Shown here in pieces: positions 50,455 to 59,000 of a stretch of 64,000 nucleotides of DNA; within the stretch, counting starts at the first letter, position 1, and every line of letters begins with the position of its first letter. The notes under the pieces are model-generated. The model saw only the letters and a list, made by a program, of their open reading frames with translations. It had not been told where the DNA came from and made no database searches. Position numbers and translations under genes: made by a program. Source of the DNA: Leptothrix sp. (in: b-proteobacteria) (lineage in GTDB: Bacteria > Pseudomonadota > Gammaproteobacteria > Burkholderiales > Burkholderiaceae_C). The DNA lies in NCBI GenBank assembly GCA_013822685.1, contig PNKV01000022.1, forward strand, positions 17,365 to 81,364. The letters are read 5' to 3'.

Positions 50455-51387
50455 ATGCTGCCCCAACACGTCACCCTCGTTGAAGTCGGCCCACGCGATG
50501 GCCTGCAGAACGAAGCGCAAACCGTCAGTGCCGCCGACAAGATCGAACTGGTGCACCGCCTGCAGCAGGCAGGCTTGACGCAGATCGAAGTCACCAGCTT
50601 TGTCAGCCCCAAGTGGGTGCCACAGATGGGTGACAACGCCGAAGTGATGGCCGGCATCCAGCGGCAGGCCGGTGTGCGCTACTCGGTGCTCACACCCAAC
50701 ATGAAAGGCTTCGAAGGCGCGCTGGCAGCCAAGGCCAACGAGGTCGTGATCTTCGCGGCCGCCAGCGAAGCCTTCAGCCAGCGCAACATCAACTGCTCCA
50801 TCGCCGAATCCATCGAGCGCTTCAGGCCCGTGGTCGAGGCCGCACACGCCAACGGCATGAAGGTGCGCTCGGCCGTGTCCTGCGCGCTGGGCTGCCCGTA
50901 TCAGGGCGAAGTCAGCCTGGAGCAGGTCGATGAGGTGGTGCAGCGTTTGCTGGGCATTGGCGCCGACCACATCGGCATCGCCGACACGATTGGCGTGGGC
51001 ACGGCAGGGCGCGTGCAGGCCGTGATGGAGCGCGCACTTCAACGCGTGCCCATCGCCGAGCTGAGTGGTCATTTTCATGACACCTATGGCCAGGCCCTGA
51101 CCAACATCCATGCCTGCCTGCAATTGGGCATCCACACTTTTGACAGCAGCATTGCCGGCCTGGGCGGTTGCCCTTATGCCAAGGGCGCCACCGGCAATGT
51201 GGCCACCGAGGATGTGGTCTACCTGCTGCATGGCCTGGGCATCAGCACCGGCTTGAACCTGGACTTGCTGGTCGATGCCGGCGCCTTCATTTCGAACGTG
51301 CTGGGCCGCAAGCCGGTCTCGCGCGTGAGCAATGCCTTGCTCGCCAAAAGAGCAGCGCAACAGCAAGCGGCACAGACCGCGGCCTGA
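50455..51387 (+). CDS. liuE: Hydroxymethylglutaryl-CoA lyase
   Basis: Cleaves HMG-CoA to acetyl-CoA and acetoacetate, the final step of leucine breakdown. A 310-residue TIM barrel starting VEVGPRDGLQNE, with SVLTPNMKGFEGAL, the metal histidines GHFHDTYG, and the active-site cysteine signature GLGGCPYAKGATGNVATED. It begins 12 bases after liuD. Confidence 0.95.
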   Translation: MLPQHVTLVEVGPRDGLQNEAQTVSAADKIELVHRLQQAGLTQIEVTSFVSPKWVPQMGDNAEVMAGIQRQAGVRYSVLTPNMKGFEGALAAKANEVVIFAAASEAFSQRNINCSIAESIERFRPVVEAAHANGMKVRSAVSCALGCPYQGEVSLEQVDEVVQRLLGIGADHIGIADTIGVGTAGRVQAVMERALQRVPIAELSGHFHDTYGQALTNIHACLQLGIHTFDSSIAGLGGCPYAKGATGNVATEDVVYLLHGLGISTGLNLDLLVDAGAFISNVLGRKPVSRVSNALLAKRAAQQQAAQTAA

Positions 51388-51426
51388 GCGGGCCAGCCCA
51401 CCACCACCTCAACGAGGAGACACACC

Positions 51427-52608
51427 ATGCACGACCTGCCCGGACTCGACCACCAACTTGGCGACGACATCAACGCCCTGCGCGACACCGTGCGCCATTT
51501 CGCGCAGACCGAGATCGCCCCGCGCGCCGCCAGCATCGACCGCGAAGACCAGTTCCCCATGGACCTGTGGCGCAAGCTGGGCGACCTGGGCGTGCTGGGC
51601 ATCACCGCCTCCGAAGAGTACGGCGGCGCCAACATGGGCTACCTGGCCCACATGGCGGCCATGGAAGAGATCAGCCGCGCCTCGGCCTCGGTGGCCTTGA
51701 GCTATGGCGCGCACTCCAACCTGTGCGTCAACCAGATCCACCGCACCGGCACCGATTTGCAAAAGGGCAAGTACCTGCCCAAGCTGATCAGCGGTGAACA
51801 TGTTGGCGCGCTGGCCATGAGCGAGCCGGGCGCGGGCTCCGACGTGGTCAGCATGAAGCTGCGCGCTGAACTCAAGGGCGACCACTACGTGCTCAACGGC
51901 ACCAAGATGTGGATCACCAATGGGCCCGATGCCGACACGCTGGTGGTCTACGCCAAGACCGAGCCCGAGCGCAACGCGCAAGGCATCACCGCCTTCATCA
52001 TCGAGAAGGGCATGGCCGGCTTCAGCATCGCGCAGAAGCTGGACAAGCTGGGCATGCGCGGCTCGAACACGGGCGAGCTGGTGTTCGACAACGTGCGCGT
52101 ACCGGTCGAGAACGTGCTGGGCCAGGTCAACGGCGGCGTGAAGGTGCTGATGAGCGGCCTGGACTACGAGCGCGCCGTGTTGTCCGGTGGGCCGCTGGGC
52201 ATCATGCAGGCCGTGATGGACAACGTGGTGCCCTACATCCACGAGCGCAAGCAGTTCGGCCAGGCCATCGGCGAGTTCCAACTGATCCAGGGCAAGGTGG
52301 CCGACCTGTACACCACGCTGCAAGCCGGGCGCTCATTCGCCTACACGGTGGCCAAGAACCTGGATGCATTGGGGCCGGACCACGCGCGCCAGGTGCGCAA
52401 GGACTGCGCCTCGTTGATCCTGTGGTGTGCCGAGAAAGCCACCTGGATGGCGGGAGAAGGCATCCAGATCTTTGGTGGCAACGGCTACATCAACGAGTAC
52501 CCCTTGGGCCGGCTGTGGCGCGATGCCAAGCTGTACGAGATTGGCGCGGGCACGTCAGAGATCCGGCGCATTCTGATTGGGCGGGAGCTGTTTGCCGAAA
52601 CCCTCTAA
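51427..52608 (+). CDS. liuA: Isovaleryl-CoA dehydrogenase
   Basis: FAD enzyme oxidising isovaleryl-CoA to 3-methylcrotonyl-CoA. The 393-residue acyl-CoA dehydrogenase has [31 protein letters not shown] and [21 protein letters not shown]. It has the isovaleryl-type catalytic base in [12 protein letters not shown] instead of the late glutamate ([13 protein letters not shown] has Ala at that place). ATG 51427 has AACGAGGAGA upstream. It is the last gene of the operon; only four bases separate its stop from the stop of the convergent esterase gene. Confidence 0.95.
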   Translation: MHDLPGLDHQLGDDINALRDTVRHFAQTEIAPRAASIDREDQFPMDLWRKLGDLGVLGITASEEYGGANMGYLAHMAAMEEISRASASVALSYGAHSNLCVNQIHRTGTDLQKGKYLPKLISGEHVGALAMSEPGAGSDVVSMKLRAELKGDHYVLNGTKMWITNGPDADTLVVYAKTEPERNAQGITAFIIEKGMAGFSIAQKLDKLGMRGSNTGELVFDNVRVPVENVLGQVNGGVKVLMSGLDYERAVLSGGPLGIMQAVMDNVVPYIHERKQFGQAIGEFQLIQGKVADLYTTLQAGRSFAYTVAKNLDALGPDHARQVRKDCASLILWCAEKATWMAGEGIQIFGGNGYINEYPLGRLWRDAKLYEIGAGTSEIRRILIGRELFAETL

Positions 52609-52612
52609 GCCC

Positions 52613-53785
52613 TCACGGCACCCGCAGCAGATCATCCACCATCGCCTTCACCGCCTTCATTTGCGGCGCCGATTGCCTGGCAAAGTTGGGAGCTGATGGA
52701 TTCAGTGCCGCGAACTTCTCGGTGTACCCCCAGAAGTCCCAACACCCCTTGGGGTTGAACCGGTAGGGATCAGTGGGCGCGCGGCCACGTGGATCGCTGG
52801 GTTTGACCTGCGGGTACAGCACCACGACCTGGCCAGCCTCGGCCCAGCGGTTGTAGCCCGTCTCCCTCACGAACTGCAGGCCGAACTTCTCGCCACCCAC
52901 CTTGAAGTTCTGGCCTTGCTCGCACCCGTGAAAAGCCACATGCAGACGGCAATGCGCGCCAGCCTGCTCGCAAGCCTTGGGCACGTAGACCCAGCCCGTG
53001 CTGTCCAGGCTGCTGAACACCTTTTTATCATCGTAGACGGTCTGCTTGAACTGCTTCAAGGCCCCTTCGTCAAAGGCGCCTGCCTGCCAATCTGGGTTGC
53101 CGGGGTAGAGCCACTTCAACAACTCACCGGCCGCATCCAGGTTGCACTGGGTCAGGAAAGGCGTGTGGGTGAGGCTGCACGCTTGGCTCGCTTGCGGGCT
53201 GGGAAAGCCGTGCCCGGCCTCGGCATTCGCTTCACGCCGGATCTGCGCCAAAGGCACGCCCAGGCGCTCGTATAACTTTTGGGCCGCGGTGACCAACCGA
53301 GGGTCCACCACGTGATCTTTCTCGCCTGAAAACAACCACACGCGATGGCCCTTGAGGTGAAAGGTGTCATCGATGGCGTGGGCTTCGGCATTGCCCGCCA
53401 CGGCGTTCTGGCTGAACAGCAGGTACACGTCAGGATTGAAGATTTGGCAGCCACCACCAAACGCCTGCATCACCTTCAAGGCGAAGCCTTGCTCGGCCGG
53501 GCATGAGCAATTGAACATGGCCGTGGACACGCTGCCCCGCGAGCAGCCATAGGGGCCGCCTGCCAGCAACGCCGCGCCCGCCAGCGACGCTGAATAAGCC
53601 ACCTGGAACTGCCCCGCCATGTAAGCCCCGGACGACAGCCCCGACACCGTCACGGCATCCCGCTGCAGCCCCAGTGCGGGCAGCCGCGACAACACATCGG
53701 CCTGGGCACAGGACCACACCGACAGGCCCATGAGCAAGACCGCCAGCGGGCGAGGTGGACGAGACATCGCGAGACGAGCCGGCAT
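52613..53785 (-). CDS. Extracellular PHB-depolymerase-like esterase
   Basis: A 390-residue exported alpha/beta hydrolase. The signal peptide (about residues 1-29, core LAVLLMGLSVWSC, ending AQA) is followed by a nucleophile elbow GLSSG with Ser51, then FSGEKDHVVD for the acid and HVAFHGCEQG for the histidine. Cysteines are frequent (CSRG, NCSC, GGCQ, HCR, KGCWD), as expected for a secreted enzyme. It resembles poly(3-hydroxybutyrate) depolymerases without a separate substrate-binding domain; esterase activity is a safer claim. ATG 53785 has GGGAG seven bases upstream. Confidence 0.85.
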   Translation of the reverse strand: MPARLAMSRPPRPLAVLLMGLSVWSCAQADVLSRLPALGLQRDAVTVSGLSSGAYMAGQFQVAYSASLAGAALLAGGPYGCSRGSVSTAMFNCSCPAEQGFALKVMQAFGGGCQIFNPDVYLLFSQNAVAGNAEAHAIDDTFHLKGHRVWLFSGEKDHVVDPRLVTAAQKLYERLGVPLAQIRREANAEAGHGFPSPQASQACSLTHTPFLTQCNLDAAGELLKWLYPGNPDWQAGAFDEGALKQFKQTVYDDKKVFSSLDSTGWVYVPKACEQAGAHCRLHVAFHGCEQGQNFKVGGEKFGLQFVRETGYNRWAEAGQVVVLYPQVKPSDPRGRAPTDPYRFNPKGCWDFWGYTEKFAALNPSAPNFARQSAPQMKAVKAMVDDLLRVP

Positions 53786-53902
53786 GGGACGCTCCCTGGG
53801 TTTGAGTTGACATTGCTGCAACGCAGCATTGGCGCAGCTTAACGCCCCCAGGCCGGCAAAGGAAGCCCCTGGCCGCTGAACCCCGGCCGCTTCAGGCCAC
53901 GC

Positions 53903-54382
53903 TCAAAGAAACCGCTCCAGCAAGCGCCGAGAGGCCTTGTCCAGCGCCATGCGGTCACGCACCGCGAACTGCACGCCGTGGCTGCTGGTGATCAGCAAAG
54001 CGCCGCCCGGCAGCCGGCGGATGTCGTCTTCGCTTTTGAGCACAAAAATGGCCGGACCCCGGTCGGTGGTCACGGCCCAACTGCTGGGCGTGCCAAAGGT
54101 GGACACCGCTTTCAGTTGCTCGATCACAGGTGTGAACTCGCGCACGGACAGTTCTTCCAGCAACAGCTGGCGCGCCTCGTCAGGCAGCGCGCTCAGCCGG
54201 GCAATCCAGACCAATTCATGGCCATGGGTGTCAACCAGAGACAGGCCCTCGTCGGGCGCGGCGATCGGGAAGGCCCGCACCGGTGTGACGCCATCATGGC
54301 GAACGCCCTGCGCATCGATCAAAACCAGCCGGCCGAAGTTGTCACGGCCCAGCGTGAAAGTCATCGTGGTGTTGAGGCTCAT
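53903..54382 (-). CDS. DUF1854 protein associated with cyanophycin locus
   Basis: A 159-residue soluble protein of the DUF1854 family: FTLGRDNFGRLVLID, GVTPVRAFPIAAPDEGLSLVD, GHELVWIARLSALP and RREFTPVIEQL-like RVREFTPVI segments. The family recurs next to cyanophycin synthetase and the ABC exporter seen here, but its function is unknown. The start overlaps the ABC gene stop as ATGA, so the two are made together. It has no transmembrane region and is probably cytoplasmic. Confidence 0.88.
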   Translation of the reverse strand: MSLNTTMTFTLGRDNFGRLVLIDAQGVRHDGVTPVRAFPIAAPDEGLSLVDTHGHELVWIARLSALPDEARQLLLEELSVREFTPVIEQLKAVSTFGTPSSWAVTTDRGPAIFVLKSEDDIRRLPGGALLITSSHGVQFAVRDRMALDKASRRLLERFL

Positions 54383-56628
54383 GCCTGTTGCTCCTTGCGG
54401 GCCTGGGCTTCGTACAAGCGCCAGTAAGCGCCTTGCTTGGCCATCAGTTCGTCGTGCGGCCCCACCTCGACCACACGGCCGCGGTCCATCACCACCAGGC
54501 GGTCGGCCTTGCGCAGCGTGGACAGGCGGTGGGCAATGGCGATGGTGGTGCGACCTTGCACCAGGTTGTCCAGGGCCTTCTGGATCTCTTTTTCCGTCTC
54601 GGTGTCGACCGACGAAGTGGCCTCGTCCAGGATCAGGATGCGCGGGTCGATCAACAGCGCCCGCGCGATCGAGATGCGCTGGCGCTCGCCACCCGACAGG
54701 CCCTGGCCGCGTTCGCCCACCAGCGAGTCATAGCCTTGCGGCAGACGAAGGATGAACTCGTGCGCATGCGCAGCGCGGGCCGCGGCCACGATCTCGGCGC
54801 GGGTGGCCTCGGGCTTGCCGTAGGCGATGTTCTCGGCGATGGTGCCAAAGAACAGAAACGGCTCTTGCAGCACCAGGCCGATGTGGCGCCGGAAATCGGC
54901 CACGCCCACGCGGCGGATGTCGGTGCCATCGATGCGGATGGCGCCTTCGCTCACATCGTAGAAGCGGCAGATCAGGTTGACCAAGGTGCTCTTGCCCGAA
55001 CCGCTGTGGCCCACCAGGCCGATCATCTCGCCAGGCTGGATGTCCAGGTTCAAACCGCGAATGACGGCGCGGCTGCCGTAGCGAAAGCCGATGCCCTCCA
55101 TCTGCAAGCGGCCTTGCACGGTGGGCAACGCCACCGGGTTGGTGGGCTCGGGCACGTTCGAGACGTGGTCCAGGATGTCAAAGATGCGCTTGGCACCAGC
55201 CGCTGCTTTCTGCGTGACGGAGACGATGCGGCTCATCGAATCAAGCCGTCCGTAAAAGCGCCCGATGTAGGCGATGAAGGCCGTGAGCACGCCCACCGTG
55301 ATCTGCTGGTGCGAGACCAGCCAGATGCCAAAGGCCCACACCACCAACAGCCCGATCTCGGTCATCAAGGACACCGTGGGCGAGAACAGCGACCAGGTCT
55401 TGTTGAGCTTGTCGTTGATCTCCAGGTTGTGCCAGTTGGCATCCTTGAAGCGCTTGGCCTCGCGCTGCTCTTGCGCAAAGGCCTTGACCACGCGGATGCC
55501 GGGGATGGTGTCGGCCAGCACATTGGTGACCTCGCCCCACACACGGTCGATCTTTTCAAAGCCGGTGCGCAGGCGGTCGCGCACGAGGTGGATCAGCCAG
55601 GCGATGAAGGGCAACGGCAGCAAGGTGACCAGCGCCAGCCAGGGATTGATCGAGAACAGGATGATCGCCGTCATGGTGATCATCAGCACGTCGGTGGCAA
55701 AGTCGAGCGCGTGCAGCGAGAGGAAGACGCTGATGCGGTCGGTCTCGGAGCCAATGCGCGACATCAGGTCGCCCGTGCGCTTGGTGCCAAAGTATTCGAG
55801 CGACAGGTTCAGCAGGTGCTCGAAGGTGCTGGTGCGCAGGTCGGCGCTGATGCGCTCGGACACCAGGGCCAGCACATAGGTGCGCGCCCAGCCCAGGCTC
55901 CAGGCCAGAAGGGCCGAGACCAGCAGGCCGCCCAACAGGGCCGCCACGTACCAGGTGTCGATGGTCTGCCCGCTCTGGAAGGGGATCAGCACCTTGTCCA
56001 TCAGCGGGATGCTGAGGTAAGGCGGCACCAGGGTGGCGGCGGTGGAGGCCAGGGTCAGGCCGAAACCCAAGGCCAGCTTGCCCTGGTAGGGCCGGGCAAA
56101 GCGCCACAGGCGCAGCAGCACCCAGGTCGAGGGCGGCTCGTCGGCGCCACGGTCGCACGCGGGGCAGTCTTCGCTGTCAGGTGGCAGCGGGGCGTGGCAG
56201 GTGGGGCACAACGGCAGGCCGTCGTCGTCCAGGGTGGCCGGGGTGCCCGCCTTCAATTGCGCTTGCTGCTTGTCAAAAAATGTCTGGAAACCTTGGGCGG
56301 CCACACCCACGGCCATGGTGAAGTGCCAATGGGCGAGGCGCTGCCGGGGGTTGTGCAGCTCCAGCGTGCCGACGCCAGCGTGGTCAAAATGCCGCAAGGC
56401 CAGCCCCTCGGCCAGAAGCCAGGCGCGCCAAACGCCCTCGGGCTCATCTTGGGAGAGCAGGCGGCGATCCGTCAGCACCAGAACGCCCTCGGAAAACCGC
56501 AAACGCGGGTCCAGGTCAACCACCAGGGTGGCCAAAACGTTCTCTTCTTTTGCAAGCTGGGCCTGCAGGCCTGCCTGAGCGTGTTTGGTCAGGGCCCCGC
56601 GAGCGTCAACAGGATGATGATGTTGCAT
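54379..56628 (-). CDS. ABC exporter with N-terminal PH-like and zinc-ribbon domains, cyanophycin-associated
   Basis: A 749-residue half-transporter. Residues 1-130 form an extra soluble domain (PRLRFSEGVLVLTDRRLL resembles bacterial PH-like folds), then a zinc ribbon with Cys141, Cys144, Cys155 and Cys158. A six-helix exporter domain and a complete ATPase follow: Walker A GHSGSGKST, signature LSGGERQR, Walker B ILILDEATSS and the H-loop IAHRLST. ATG 56628 is the only start that keeps this domain; no ribosome-binding site is obvious. It lies upstream of DUF1854 and divergent from cphA'. The substrate is unknown. Confidence 0.9.
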   Translation of the reverse strand: MQHHHPVDARGALTKHAQAGLQAQLAKEENVLATLVVDLDPRLRFSEGVLVLTDRRLLSQDEPEGVWRAWLLAEGLALRHFDHAGVGTLELHNPRQRLAHWHFTMAVGVAAQGFQTFFDKQQAQLKAGTPATLDDDGLPLCPTCHAPLPPDSEDCPACDRGADEPPSTWVLLRLWRFARPYQGKLALGFGLTLASTAATLVPPYLSIPLMDKVLIPFQSGQTIDTWYVAALLGGLLVSALLAWSLGWARTYVLALVSERISADLRTSTFEHLLNLSLEYFGTKRTGDLMSRIGSETDRISVFLSLHALDFATDVLMITMTAIILFSINPWLALVTLLPLPFIAWLIHLVRDRLRTGFEKIDRVWGEVTNVLADTIPGIRVVKAFAQEQREAKRFKDANWHNLEINDKLNKTWSLFSPTVSLMTEIGLLVVWAFGIWLVSHQQITVGVLTAFIAYIGRFYGRLDSMSRIVSVTQKAAAGAKRIFDILDHVSNVPEPTNPVALPTVQGRLQMEGIGFRYGSRAVIRGLNLDIQPGEMIGLVGHSGSGKSTLVNLICRFYDVSEGAIRIDGTDIRRVGVADFRRHIGLVLQEPFLFFGTIAENIAYGKPEATRAEIVAAARAAHAHEFILRLPQGYDSLVGERGQGLSGGERQRISIARALLIDPRILILDEATSSVDTETEKEIQKALDNLVQGRTTIAIAHRLSTLRKADRLVVMDRGRVVEVGPHDELMAKQGAYWRLYEAQARKEQQA

Positions 56629-56766
56629 TTTGATTTCGTAGCGCAATCGCGGATTCTCGCCGAATCGGTGCCACTTGCGGCCAGGGTGGCTGTGATCAGC
56701 CCCGGTGTCCTCAAGCACAATCCCGGGTCGCGCGCCGCCTGAACGGTCGCCAGAACGCACAAGAAC

Positions 56767-58974
56767 ATGACAAGAATGGACGACATCAAACTGCTGCGCA
56801 TCAATTACCTGCGTGGCCCCAATGTCTGGACCTACCGCCCCGTGCTGGAAGTCTGGCTGGACTTGGGTTTGTTGGAAGATTACCCCTCCAACCTGCTGCC
56901 GGGCTTCAATGACCGCCTGGTGGCGCAGTTGCCGGCCCTGATCGAACACCACTGCGGCGTCGGCGAGCGCGGCGGGTTCATCGAGCGACTGACAGAAGGC
57001 ACCTGGGCCGGACACGTGCTGGAACACGTGGTGATCGAGCTGCTGAACCTGGCCGGCATGCCCACCGGCTTTGGCCAGACGCGCAGCACCTCGCAGCGCG
57101 GCATTTACCGCATGGTGTTCCGTGCGCGTGAAGAGCACGTGGCGCGCACCGCGCTGGCCGAAGGCCACCGCCTGCTGATGGCCGCCATCAACGACCAGCC
57201 CTTTGACGTGGCCGCCGCCGTGGCTAAGGTGCGCGACCAGGTGGACGACTGCTACCTGGGCCCCAGCACCGCCTGCATCGTCTCGGCCGCCACCGACCGG
57301 CGCATTCCCCACATCCGCTTGAACGAAGGCAACCTGGTGCAACTAGGTTATGGCGCCCGCCAGCGCCGCATCTGGACGGCCGAGACCGACCTGACCAGTG
57401 CCATCGCTGAAGGCATCGCCAGCGACAAGGACCTCACCAAGAGCTTGCTCAAATCCTGTGGCGTGCCCGTGCCCGAGGGCGAAGTGGTGGACAGCCCCGC
57501 CGCCGCCTGGGAAGCAGCGCAAGACATCGGCCTGCCCGTGGTGGTCAAGCCCAGCGATGGCAACCATGGCCGGGGCGTGGCCCTGGACCTGAAAACCCAG
57601 GCCGAGGTCGAGGCCGCGTTTGAAGTGGCCGACAAGCACGGCAGCGAAGTCCTGGTCGAGAAATTCATCCGTGGCCACGAGCACCGCCTGCTGGTGGTGG
57701 GTGGCAAGGTGGTCGCGGCGGCCCGGGGCGAAGCCGCCTGGGTGACTGGCGATGGCCGCGCCACCGTCATGCAACTGATCGATGCGCAGCTGAACACCGA
57801 CCCACGCCGCGGCCTGAACGAAGACTTCCCGCTCAATGTGATCAAGCCCTTGGAAGACGAGGCTGTGCTGCTGGACCTGCAGCGCCAGGGCCTCACCATC
57901 GACGCCATCCCGGATCCGGGCCGCCAGGTGCTGATCCAGCGCAATGGCAACGTCGCCCTCGATTGCACGGACGATGTCCACCCCGAAGTCGAGCACGCCG
58001 TCACCTTGGCAGCGCGCGTGGTGGGCCTGGACATCGCAGGTGTTGACGTGGTCGCCCAGGACATTTCCCGCCCCTTGAAATCGCAAGGCGGCGCCATCGT
58101 GGAAGTGAACGCCGGGCCCGGTCTGCTGATGCACCTGAAACCGGCCGAGGGCTCGCCCCGCCCTGTGGGCCGTGCCATCGTTGACCACCTCTTCCCGGAA
58201 GACGACGACGGCCGCATCGCCATCGTGGGTGTCAGCGGTTCGCAAGGCACCAGCACCCTGTCGCGCCTGATCACCTGGTTGATCCATTTGAGCGGCAAGT
58301 ATGTGGGCCTGGCCTGCCGCGACGGCCTGTTCCTGGACCGCCGCCACGTTGAGCGGCAGGACGCCGCCCATTGGGATGCCGGCCACCGCCTGCTGATGAA
58401 CCGTTCGGTGCAAGCCGCCGTGTTCGAGACCGGCGCCCGCGCCATCCTGCGCGATGGCCTGCCCTATGACCGTTGCCAGGTGGGCGTGGTCACGGACCTG
58501 GAGGGGGCGCCAGAGTTGGCCGAGTTCGACATCAGTGAATCCGACCAACTGGTCAAGGTGCTGCGCACGCAGGTGGACGTGGTGCTGCCCGAAGGCGCCG
58601 CCGTGCTCAATGCCAACGACGAGCGCATCGCGGCCATGGCCGCCCTGTGCGATGGCCAGGCCGTGCTCTACGCCGAAGACCCGCAACTGGCCACCATCGT
58701 GCAGCACCGCGCGCAAGGCGGCCGCGCAGTATTCATGCGCCAGGGCATGGTGGTGCTGGCCAACGGCGCTTTTGAGAACACCTTGAGCGAGCTGAGCAGC
58801 CTGACGCTGCGCCAGGGCCGCGGCACGCCCGTGTCGTCCGACACCTTGCTGGCCGCCGTGGCCGCCGCCTGGGCGCTGGACATCAAGCCTGACCTGATCA
58901 CCGCGGGCATCGAAACCTTTGACGCCGACCTGTCGCCGGCCCGCCCCACGCTGGGTTTCACCTACGCCCGCTGA
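56767..58974 (+). CDS. Cyanophycin synthetase-like protein with degenerate Mur-ligase half (CphA')
   Basis: A 735-residue paralogue of CphA. The N-terminal domain starts LLRINYLRGPNVW. The ATP-grasp half looks functional (VVVKPSDGNHGRGVALDL, VEVNAGPGLLMHLKP). The C-terminal Mur-ligase half has GSQGTST at residues 491-497 where CphA has GTNGKTT; the P-loop lysine is Thr495, and the protein ends about 120 residues early. It should therefore have one ATP site only, as described for cyanobacterial CphA2, which joins beta-Asp-Arg dipeptides. ATG 56767 or 56776 may start it. It lies 26 bases before cphA, in the same transcript. Confidence 0.88.
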   Translation: MTRMDDIKLLRINYLRGPNVWTYRPVLEVWLDLGLLEDYPSNLLPGFNDRLVAQLPALIEHHCGVGERGGFIERLTEGTWAGHVLEHVVIELLNLAGMPTGFGQTRSTSQRGIYRMVFRAREEHVARTALAEGHRLLMAAINDQPFDVAAAVAKVRDQVDDCYLGPSTACIVSAATDRRIPHIRLNEGNLVQLGYGARQRRIWTAETDLTSAIAEGIASDKDLTKSLLKSCGVPVPEGEVVDSPAAAWEAAQDIGLPVVVKPSDGNHGRGVALDLKTQAEVEAAFEVADKHGSEVLVEKFIRGHEHRLLVVGGKVVAAARGEAAWVTGDGRATVMQLIDAQLNTDPRRGLNEDFPLNVIKPLEDEAVLLDLQRQGLTIDAIPDPGRQVLIQRNGNVALDCTDDVHPEVEHAVTLAARVVGLDIAGVDVVAQDISRPLKSQGGAIVEVNAGPGLLMHLKPAEGSPRPVGRAIVDHLFPEDDDGRIAIVGVSGSQGTSTLSRLITWLIHLSGKYVGLACRDGLFLDRRHVERQDAAHWDAGHRLLMNRSVQAAVFETGARAILRDGLPYDRCQVGVVTDLEGAPELAEFDISESDQLVKVLRTQVDVVLPEGAAVLNANDERIAAMAALCDGQAVLYAEDPQLATIVQHRAQGGRAVFMRQGMVVLANGAFENTLSELSSLTLRQGRGTPVSSDTLLAAVAAAWALDIKPDLITAGIETFDADLSPARPTLGFTYAR

Positions 58975-59000
58975 AGAAGCACAAGAAGAGAGACACGCTG

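Noticed and set aside
56629..57342. Upstream extension of the ABC exporter frame by 238 codons
   Set aside because: The extension is antisense to the first cyanophycin synthetase gene and has no domain; the exporter is complete from 56628.
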